Shown piece after piece: positions 31,255 through 43,100 of a DNA stretch of 64,000 nt. How positions within the stretch are numbered: position 1 is the first letter of the stretch; each line of letters starts with the position of its first letter. The DNA is from Apostichopus japonicus (Eukaryota > Echinodermata > Holothuroidea > Aspidochirotida > Stichopodidae), in NCBI RefSeq assembly GCF_037975245.1, contig NC_092578.1:14676321-14740320 (forward strand). Direction: 5' to 3'. The notes under the pieces were generated by a model. That model was not told the DNA's origin, did not search any database, and was given only the letters and a program-made list of their open reading frames with translations. Made by a program: the position numbers and the translations under genes.

Positions 31255-32192
31255 CCCCCTCCCCCAACCCTTGGCGACGCCACTGCTCTTTACTCGTACC
31301 CTTACATGCATGTTGTACTGTGAATGCTGGTTAGGTATCCCGTATAGTGTGACTAATCTACATATCATCAGTACTAGCAACAATCTGTGGCGATATGATA
31401 AATAGTCAAACAACTATTATTCAAATGCAGACAATCACTTTGCTGCGTGTTTGGTTTTTTAGACGCTTAAAATTGTCCTCATTATGAACATATCTCTTCA
31501 GAAACCTCCAGGAAAGTTTTAGAAATGCTAAAATGTTGATGCCAGTTTTGTTGACCTTTCCCTCTTATGGAAACGATAGCACATGTTAGACAACTATTCG
31601 GGTCTTACAATCCGTGGCGGCGGAGCCGGTGGGGAGGGTGGGGGGCAGTGGGGGCGAAGGTTGCCATAGTTAAAGATAATGAGTAATTATGAACATATTG
31701 GGTTGTGGGCAGTTCTTTTGTTGATTAATGTTGGGAATAAAAGATAAACGCTTGTTCAGTGTTCTCAATAAGACTTTCTTGTGAATTCAAATAATGTTTC
31801 CCCAGATATAATTAAAGCTAATGAGGTTGATTAGCATTCTGCTTAGTCAAACTTTGGGTTCATTATCGTTTTATTTCTATATTACTATCAGGTCATAACT
31901 CGGTTTATCGTCATAATATAGGTACTCAGTGATGTGGCGTCTCATTGTACAATGAGTGCGAAGTCCTTTCTGTTGATAAACTAAATTGATAAACATGTTA
32001 TCTTTATTAAATATATCGTTTGTTGTATGCGCTGTAGGTACATAATTGACGTTATCATGTATGCTCAATGTTGTCATATAAAGGTCATTAGCAAGAGAGT
32101 ATTCTATACATTGCTCAAGAACCGACAACCGAATCGACGCCACAACCATTGTTTCAAAAACCTGCCCAAAACTTTCCACAGAAACTGTCAAG

Positions 32193-35100
32193 ATGCCATC
32201 GGTAAGTACTGATATTGTTATCCTCGTCATTTGTTGTTGTTTTCTGCTACAGTATATAGGGGTACAACGCCTGCCTGTTGAAGGGGTCACAACGGTGCTT
32301 GGAGTCAAGAAAAACTCAAAAGGCTTTCATGAGACGAGAGGGTAGTTAAAAACTTGGTGGGGGGGGGGGGGGGTATGCTATAAGACAAGAGGGATGAGAT
32401 GAACTTCAGGTATTTATATCATAAACGTAGACCCGCACACAGAACATTCAAATGACGCAAAGCAATATATTTAGCGTTGTAGACCACAGAGTTTTCTTTA
32501 CAAGATTGAATATGTAATGACTCCCTCATCAGGAGCAACCTATGGATTATGACCACATATAACTGTGATCACGATAACTGTCTAATGAGCAAAGTGTGTT
32601 AAAGTGATATACGGCTTGGTCCATGAGTGGGGTGCGGTGGAGGGGGAGGGTAGCAAATGAGGGGGTAAAAGTTCGGTAATATCGTGAGATCGGTTCCTAT
32701 ATGTTTGTAACTAATTTTTAATGGCTTTCAGAAGTAGTTGGCGCCCTGGTCCCCCTTCCTGGTTACATAGTTAACTAAATTGAGTTTTGTTGTTGTTGTC
32801 ATTTTCACATATTCTAGGATGAATTCAACCAAGCAGCTGCCGCGGTTCGTACCCTGACTACGAAGCCATCTGACAGTGATATGCTGAAGCTGTATGGGTT
32901 ATACAAACAAGTTACTGTGGGTGCCTGCAACATAGGTATGTATCCTGGTCATGATATATAGATGACCACCACCAAGTGACGAGAAATTATATCATTTTGT
33001 ACATTTCTTTAGTTATCATGCATATAGCAGGAATCCATCGATTTCAAAGAAAAAAAGAAAAAAGAAAAAAAAGTTACTTATGATACTTCTTGGGAAAGAG
33101 GAGAAAAGTTAGTTAGTAGGAAATATGCTTTATGAACTTTTTTTCAGTGAATATATAGGCACCAGTTTATCATCATGAGGGAAGTTTATAAATACAGAAT
33201 TTTCTTAATACTACAAACTATAATTCACTTTAGAAGCAAATGGATTAGTTCACGATGTAATTAGATATTGCATGTTCTACAATGAAACACTGACTTTACA
33301 CCCTGCAGTGAAACAAAGCCTATATAGCGGTACGATGTTGTATACAGTAGTGGTCTGTAGATGTTTAGGCCCACAGCGCTAACTGAACCCCAAACCCCAG
33401 AATAGATGCTCCGGATGCAGGAAAGCTAGCTTGGAAGTTACATCACTCCTCACTTACCTGTTTCCTATACATGCGCACTCCGATCTACCCTAGTCTATAA
33501 GAACTGGTAACATTCTTGCACGGCGCCCCCAGTGACCCTCTCTACTGTCCCTATCCAGTCGCCGCCTTTTGAATCTCTATCATTGAGAAGTGTAATACAC
33601 GCGTGTTTATAACTTGGTATTTAACGTCTGTTTTCACGCCTGGTTTTCCGTTCTTGGTGGACTCTTTTCTCAAGTCAGGGAGACGGTTTTACTTCATCTA
33701 GTTTCATGGATAACGAACAAGCCCCGAAAACTGTTGGATTAATTTTCGGACATGTTGGAAAAATCCTGGGACCCACCGTATAGTTTTCTGGACACACTTT
33801 TGTGCTGTGCCGCGTAGTTTGCGGACCGTCGGCGTATTGTATATATATGTAATAATGCATGAACGGCGCACCGTACATTTTAGTATAAGTTAAAGGAAGC
33901 AATCTAAATGTTTTGAAGATGGTTCGATTCATTAACTTTCTGTTTCTTTTTCTAGTTTAATTGTTCATTTATTAATTGCCTTGTCTAGGGGTATTTCTAG
34001 CAATTCAAGTGAAGAAATATTGAAAGTATAATTGCACAGTGAAAACGCACATGGACAAAGAGGTCAGCTACAATGTATAATTAAGGATGTGTTTAATCTA
34101 TATCTAAACCTATGTACCGTAAAGTGACTAACTAGAAGAACAATTTAACAATCACGAAAGCATTATCGATTAATATGAAAGTAAAAACAAAACATGTTTA
34201 CATAACTATACAATGTACAATGTAGCTTGTTTAACTCATATCAACATTTCCTTCACGACTTGTTGAACATAACGTCAAGACTATATTGTAATTAAATCAG
34301 CCTTATGGTAACTATATATATAACTACATCATTATAGCCTGTAAGACAAAATATTCACTGAAGCAACAGGGATACGTCTTCAGGGTGTTCACTGTGGGAT
34401 CGTTTGTCTACCTCAGTGTATTACATAAGACAGTGGCGGCAGGTTGAAATATTGACTTGACCACGAAGGCGAAAGAGGTTGGGGTGGTGGGTGGGGAATG
34501 AATGAATGATGGTGAATTGGGTGGTGGACCGGTGGTACCGTATTTGACCGACAGGACTCCTTTAACAATAGCCAATAGGCTTGTAACTGATGCCACGTGC
34601 ACTATTTAGTTGTCTTAAACTCGCCCAACAATAACCAACTTCACCTCTACTGTTCTCGTCATCTACTGAATATTCTCTTCTAATACTAACAGTTATTGGC
34701 TTCCTTGGACTCGAAAAAAATAATTACTTAATAGTACACTAAATAGGCGACATCTGTCACCTTGCACTCAGAAAATCATTGGTATGTAAAATGACTCAAA
34801 AGGAGTCGTTAGCCTAGGACAAAACGTCTCATTTTGAGTCATTTCAACCCACCAAATGTCATGAGTTTTCTTTGCTTTGAATCATTCACCGCGGGGAAGG
34901 CCGATTCTGACGTCACTTACATCATACTTGTCTTGAACGTTCGGTAAACTGACCATTACACATGTCAGATAATGTACTTTGAAGCCGTCAGCTTGCCACA
35001 CTCTTCTTATACGTATATAGTAAGTTCCGATGAGGTTAGGTCATATAACTCAACTGTACAGCTACTTAATATAAAGAATCCGACTCCCAAATCAAAACAT

Positions 35101-38100
35101 AAATCAATATATGCCTGTCCTCACCTGAAATCACATAAGAAAAGTAAGTAGAAATCCGTATATAGGACTTCATAGAGTTGAGAATATCAAGTTAATAGAA
35201 ACTTGTACCAACCGAAATTAATGGAAAAGCAAATGCAGCAAATCAAATTATCAAATGGATTTAATCAATATCAATAACCACACATGTGATCAATATCATT
35301 TTATACATAAAAAAAAAACCAAGTGCATAATTTTAGTTTAATATATGCAAGCATGAGCGTCCTCATTTTTACCATTTCCTCTTTGTTCTCTAGTTACCGT
35401 ACTATCATAATAAGAACTATGAAAATGGTCATGTAAACAAAAGTTGAACATATTTTGACACCGAGAAGGAACCACTTTACGGTCCTCATCCATTCCGGGT
35501 TTTCTTGGTCTTTTGCGGCGAAGCGAGAACTAATTGCAACGTAGGATGATATGACCACGCCCTCCACTAACAGCCATACGACATAGCCACCTGTAGAAGG
35601 AAACAACAGCCAACACTCTTTTAGTGATTGGTAGTGCAAAAAAGAATGCAACAGTTACGTCAGTCACCTGCTTACGAAAATATAAAACGTGATGTGCATG
35701 AACTAGAAATTTCAGCCATCTTAAAGATCATTATTATTGCCCCCCCCCCCCCACACTCCCGCAACATGCTTAGAAGTCCCATAGTGATCCCACGTGTTGA
35801 CACATGAACAAGAATGTTACTACCATCCTCAGAACATTTTTTCATCAATTTGCCTTGGTGCACACTCCCCCGTGTCAGGACCTTCAGTGGAAATACTTTT
35901 TGGTTTCGATGATAATCGTAACCTATATGCATTCATGCTGGCGTGTGTGTGTGTATGTACGTGTGTTATGATCCCATATTTTGTGTCCCATAGTACATTA
36001 CTGAGTACAAGAAGTCTTGTTGTTTATAGTGGATGTCAAAGGTTATTTGGTGTCACCAGTGGTCAAATTGTGAAAACCTTGTAAACACGATATTTCAAGA
36101 AGAGAAGCTTGGACATTTTTTTATGTAGGAGAACCATATTAAGGACAATAAGCCTATTGGTTTTTGTGGAGGTCAAATGTCATTTGGGGTCTTCAGAGGT
36201 CAAATTGTGAAAACATTGTAAACAAACTATTGCAAGCAGGGAACCTTGGACAGATCTCATATTTGGATTGCAGATGGACCATATCAAATTTAAGGAGCCT
36301 GTCATTGCCTTAGATCGAGGTCAAAGGTCATCTGAAGTCAACAAACGCCAAAAATTTATTTCACAAGGGAAGCTTAAACAGATCGCATATTTGGTATATA
36401 ATTATACCACATTGAGTACAAGTAGCCTATAGTGTTGTGACCGAAGGTCAATGGTCGTTTGAGTTCACCAGGGATCAACTTGTGAAAACCATGTTTAACA
36501 CAATATTTCAACAATGTCAGATGTCATATTTAGTATGTTGATGTATCACATTTAGTACAAGAAGCCTGTTGTTGAGGTCAGTAGTCATTTCAGGACAGCC
36601 TGTGTCATACATTGTGAATTTATTGTTTGTCACATCACACTGCTTTTCAATGTTATTACTAAGATCAATTATGTTGTACACCCTCATTAAACATTACGTC
36701 TAATCCATGACGAAAAATGTTCATCATCGAAACCACAATGCATCTTGGCATTCTGGTTAATACTCCAAGCAATTTTGAGCTCGCTGAATTTAAGCTCAAT
36801 ATTGATGACCATTAACTTGATAGTTTCCCAACTGCTAATTTCACTTCCCATGAGGTTCACTTGAGTCACTATAATAAATGTTATGGTTAATGTTCTATAT
36901 GAACTATTTATAGAGATTTTCGTCTTCTACTCAAATTATTTGTACCTTTGCCCCGAATCTTATATGCAGACTAACCTATAGTATAGGAACTTCTGTTATG
37001 AAATTTGCAGCAAGTATAGCTGAAGTGTTCATATTTACTTTGATATGTAACATAGGCACCCAGACACAGGATTGGGATTACGCGGGGCTGGGTAGAGGGG
37101 GGGGGGGTGGTGGCAGAAGACAGACACATTTCTGTTAGGTTATGACCTTTACATGATGTATTGGCCTTATTTGTAAAAGGCATTGCTGTGAAAATTATTA
37201 AGGGAATCATCCCACCCTCGTACCCCACCCTCGTATTCCGCCTCCCCCCCCCCCCCCCCCCTTCGAGTTGTCCGACGCTCTGTAGCAGATTCTTCGAGAA
37301 GATCAAGCATCCATTGTGATATTAATGCTGCAAACAAAGAACATATTTTCCCTACTGTTCAATTGTATGATGAGAGAGATTAAGTTGCAGCCAACAAACA
37401 AATGACATACCAATGATGGCTTGCCCGGCAGATGGGAGTTTGTTAAATAAGAAACTAAGGAACACAAAGAGAAATGCCATACCAATGACGGGTTGCTCGG
37501 TATATTGGAACTTGTTAAATAAGAAACTAAGGAACACGAAGGAATATGACATACCAATGACGGGTTGCCCGGTAGATGGGAGTTTGTTAAATAAGAAACT
37601 AAGGAACACGAAGAAATATGACATACCAATGACGGGTTGCCCGGTAGATGGGAGCTTGTTAAAAAGGAAGCTAAGGAACACGAAGAGAGTCAAGATACAG
37701 CTCAAACTGAATGCCGCTGCTTTTGGATCTGGTGTCCGAGGGAGGCAAAGTGCCAACGTGGTCATCGCTGACATCACCAGACACGGAAGTATGAGAGCCA
37801 TGAAATGTAACGACCTTTGACCTCTTTTGAGCTTTAACACGTAATGGATGTAGGACTGTTCCTCGCCCTCGCAGCTTGCGCAGTCGTAGCTATTAGCGCC
37901 AACTTCAACTAGCTCGATATCCAGACTCCATAAGCCGTGTTTTAATGCATACTTCTTGTAAGCATTTTGATCAATGAGGTCTGTAATTTTCTCAAATTGT
38001 TGCTGTATTAAAGACGTAGAAAGTATGGTAGGCATTACAATGTAATGCATAACTGAGGGATCAATGACGCAGTATTGTAGGAAATCCAGAAGGTTTAGTT

Positions 38101-40078
38101 ACTATGATGTATAAGTTAGGTTCTGAAGAAGAGTAAAGTGATAACTTAATATTATACTTAATGATGAACGCTATACATTTCTAAGAAGAAGAAAAAACAC
38201 TTATACGTTATAACTAATATAAAGTATGGGACTGGACAAGAGTAAAGCGATAATTTCATTTTATTCTTATTCTCAAAAGAGATTTCTCATGCCAGACAGG
38301 AAGCAAGGGCGTAGGAACCGGGGGGCTGGGGGGCGCCAGCCCCCAGTGAAAAATATGGAGGGGCGGAAGTATCATTCCGCCCCCCCCCCCCGCTTCGCAA
38401 GTCAGAAAACCCCTTTTTCATTTCCAAATGAGAAAAAAAAATCTCATTTGGAGCACCAAATTGCATCTAAGGCCAGTTGAAAATGCAAAATTATATACAA
38501 AATGGAGTGGGTGGGTTGAAGTGTGCTATATTGCACCAAATTGCATCTGAGGCCACCTGGAAATGCAAAAGAATTCCAAAGGGGAGGGGGACACCCCCTC
38601 CCCTTAGACCCCTCCCCCAGGCCGGCCATCAGTCTTCAGCCCCCCCCCCCCCACACACACACAAAAGTACCTTCCTACGCCACTGACTGTACGTGTGAGC
38701 CTCCGCTCACGTATTGGTCACATAGGCTATTCAAGAAAACATGTCGGTTTTGGCGCGTAACTACAAACGTTTAAATTGTATACGCCTTAATGTCTAACAA
38801 ACTGCGTTAGTCTTTGTGTGGCGATACGCGAATCCCCACATAAGGACTTGTGAATATTGTCGGTATTTGGCGATCAATATGTGGCAATGTTAGGATCGCA
38901 TGATAAGTAAAATGTTCTTGTTCATTACGTGGAGATGCTATTAGTGCCACATAGGGACTTAAATTGTTCTTGGTCATTATGTGGATATAACTTTGTATTC
39001 ATATGAAGACCTAGGTTTACATAATTTTTCTGCATATTTGGCGGTTTTGGCGTCCCATGGTGATCGGCTCGTAGTAAATATACTTACTTCTCCAGTTTGG
39101 TAAAGCCATGTAGTAAACGTGAGATAGCAGATCTGTTCATCAAACGGATAATATCGTACGGATATTCTGCAAAAGGACTCAAAATTAGCAAGCGTATACC
39201 AGTACACCTGTCCTGTGTATTCCAAGGTGATTGATGTAGTCTCCGGTTGAAAGCTTCTCGGACCTGGTGCAATGCTGAATGGAAAGTTTGATATCAACAG
39301 GGGAAATGAATGTGAAATAAAGCATTGACTAAATCCGTTCGGCTATACTTTTCACCAATTAAGAACTGGATTTATTTTTTAAAGTAAATTTTAAATATTT
39401 GTTGGGTTCATAGGGTTTCCGTTGCGGAAAACTTCGATGCCAAATATGCCGCCATATTACCCCATAGGCTCAGTGATCAAATTTCCCAATGTTAACTATA
39501 TATGGTCTATCCCCTTCCCTCTCTTGTGATTCTAACAATGTCATTTACATGTTCTACTGTGTACTTCGCAAAGAAGGCAGTCATGTAGATGAAACAGGTT
39601 CTCGGTTCCGCTTACGTTTCAATGATCACAAAAAAATGTATTCGCGTGATAATTTTGTAAGATTTCCCGTTTCCGAACATTTCAATCTTCCGATAGACAT
39701 TCTCTCAAAAACCTTAATTGCCTCGAACTTCAAATCATCTTCTGAACGTAAACGTAAAGAAATCGATTGTATCTTTCGTATTAAGTCTCACATCACTGGC
39801 CTCAATAAAGACCTGAGACCCCTAAACCACCAGAAGTTACAAACATATGTAATCCGTTCTTCCTATTCTTTGCTCCTTGATCCGCTTCCTGTATAGTCAT
39901 GGTTTATTTGGTTCTATTTTCATCAATGCAACACATATATCTAGCATCATACTTTCATTGTGTTACATTTTGTACTTTTTCATTCCACTGCCAAGTATTG
40001 CTGACGAAGGTCCAATGGGGACCGAAAATTCCAATTATATTTTCTAAAACAATACTCCTTATTTGTCAAGTATGTATG

Positions 40079-40109
<31 letters not shown>

Positions 40110-43100
40110 ATACATGCTAAAATATCGTGCGGTCGAATTCACAGACAGAGATGTGCTATCACAATTCTGTTAAAATACAAACTGAAACATCAGGCAAATG
40201 AAAGCCACAATACGTCATATTTACGTCATATCACTCACCTCTCGTTAAGCACTAACTCTGGTTGCCAAAGAAGGCCTTCTCCACTTCCCGATGATAGAGG
40301 GAGTTTTGTCTTATTGATACCCTCGTAGTTTTCTGGTTGCCATGTCAACTGGGGGTCGCACCAAGTCTGTCAGTGAAACCAAGCTAAAATCGACAAGTCT
40401 GGCTTCATAATGATGTTCAAATATAGGCCTATGCTCTGAACGATTGATTAAATATAGGCTAATTTAAGGCTGGAAAGTATTTCTTATTTGGAACAATGAA
40501 ATAATGCAAAGTTCTTAATTGGTTATGAATACTACAATCTTAATGTAGTAATTAATAATAATTTGACATAGCTTCATTTTAATATTATAATGAGAACGTT
40601 ATTTATGACATTTCAATCAATAAGGAAGAATATCCAACGTCACTTACCAAAGCTACCATTCCTCGCAGTTGGAGATGTTGTTCGATTTCATTCTTCAAGA
40701 AAATTAAAACATAAATATTACGCAATTATTGCTCAATCACCCGCTGATCGTCAACCACCTCCCCAGCCCCAATCACAGTGCATTGTAAACGTCCACCTCT
40801 CGCACTTGATATCTTCAGCATGCGGTTCATCAATTTTTGTCAGAATTTGCCAACCATTCCTCCCCCCCCCCCCTCCCCTCAACATGTAACATGAGGGCAA
40901 TAAATTGAGTTGCAGATCTCATCTCCTCCATGACGGAAGTGAATGTAAGGTTACTTCTGAATGCATCTTCTTGTCATCTCAAAATGTAATATTTCCCATT
41001 TTCTCAACATATCTTTTGCTTTAATGCCTTTTCCATACTGACAAGCAGGTGATGGCTTAAGCAAAAGTTTTGAGGTATTTGACCTCTGACCGTTGACCTA
41101 TACGTCACCAATCACGCAGATAGAGTTTTCATGGTCAGGCACCTACCCGCCAAGTTTGAACTTGATCGGACTTAATTAACGCGGTCTAGAAGGAGTTCGC
41201 GACACACTTCTTTGCTCACGCACACACACGCGCGCACACACACATCCTCACTTTTCTGTGGGGGAAGTGGGGTGGGGTGGGGGAGTACATTACGTCATCT
41301 CCCCTAAACGTTACATTTAGGGATATGATATAATACAAAACAGGTAAATAATATAGAATCACACGCTGTAGGTGACGCCTGAAGCTGTGATTACAATTTA
41401 CAGAAATTATACTCGCGGTCATACATGGTCAGTCACTTATTTTTTAATTGATTTGTTTGTGCTATATACTATTCCCATGAAACAGTGGTCTTTACTTAAG
41501 TAACCATATACAAACTTGTTAGGAGGTGTTTGGGTGGTGGATGACATTTCGGACGTTCAAAATCACTTCCGAAGTAATAATAGATACGTAATATTAGAAA
41601 TAATATTGGACACCTTACGTGGCCCTCAGAACGTTCTTTCAGATGTGCGCGACGACCTGGTCTGACCAGGGGAGGGGGGGGGGGGGGTTGAGAGTGATGA
41701 GCGAGGGCGAGGGGGAAATGAAGCGTACCTAAAACAAGGGGACCTTGGTATACAATCGTACAATGGGCCCGACCTTTCTCTCGAGCGAGTGAGACAAGGG
41801 GAACATCAATTTTACCATACTATTCAACTATGCATGCATGTAAAATGCAATATTAAAAACTCAGATAAATACTGACCAGAACAGAAATAGTTGGCGTAAA
41901 ACGATAGCCAACGATGACTGGTTTCGATGTGTCATTTACAGGTCGTAAAGAAGGCTCGTAACCTGCCATCAGTGTTTTATGTAGCTCCCGAAGTACATCT
42001 CGACTTGCACACTCAGCTATTTGAAGACGAGTAAATACAACAAGATCATAGACGGGAATAAAACAAATTAAAGAGGCGGGGTGGCCCTGTGGAACCAATA
42101 TTGCCTCCGAATTACCCCCCTCCCCCCCCTCCTCACAGGGAACCACCATCGGTGTGAACGTCATTTTCAATTGTTATCACTGAGACATGTCAATCTCTAA
42201 TTGATCCACAGTCTGTGGCGTAACCAGCGTGGGTTTTTTTTTTTGGGGGGGGGGTGGGGGTCATATGACATCGGTTGGCAAAAACAGTATAAAATGGATT
42301 GAAAGGCTCAGTTAAAACCATTTCGCGGTTGACGTTAATCCTTAATTGACTGGAATTATCAAAGTAATACAAGCCAATTACGTCTTAAGTTAAATATTAT
42401 CCTATTTGCTTGTTTGCTTTCTGTCATTGTTACCAACCCCCTCCCCGATCCCACCCATCCTTTGGCAACACACGCTACCCAACAACTAACGAGATAACGT
42501 GTGGATCACAACGTATTTAGTAGTGGTGTCAGAGCTATAAATAAACTGCAAAAAGAACAACATGAAAACTACGTTTTATTAACGGCTTCAGGAATGAAAT
42601 TAATACGCAATATAGTAGTGAAGGTTAAATACGTTAATCAATATATCTGTATTGTCCTAAATCTAGATATATACATGTTATTTACATTATGAAATACTAG
42701 GTAAAGTGAAAATGGTACTTACCTTGATTTGGCAATATATGTAAAAGCACAAAACAATTAAAGAGGAAATTATAAGGCATGTTGAAGACTTTTAATCTGG
42801 TAAAAGTGTTATACTCGGTACGTACTGAGCGTAAAGCCAACACCCCGATATAGACATCAATTTTATATGTTCTTTCTAATTCAGACGTTAAACGTCAAAA
42901 CAAAGAGGGTTGAAGATAAAAGCTTTTAATTACAGTTTTCAAGTACATATAAATTCTTTCAGTATACACTTAACGTCAGGAAGCTATGTTTATTGATTAT
43001 TATGTATCACTTTCGTGGTAAGGAATCGTGTAAGAGCCGTTACAAATTCAGTTTACTGATCGGTTATTTCCATGCATCCAAGGTGATTCTTTGGTGGTCT

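Noticed and set aside
31877-32308. 143-residue frame on the minus strand over the ACBP gene 2 start
   Set aside because: No family resemblance, no splice context, and it runs antisense to the ACBP first exon.
37352-37626. C-terminal extension of receptor exon 6 as the normal protein end
   Set aside because: It would end without M3 and M4; splicing at 37627 to 35590 restores a complete receptor in phase. The open extension is kept as a finding about alternative donors.
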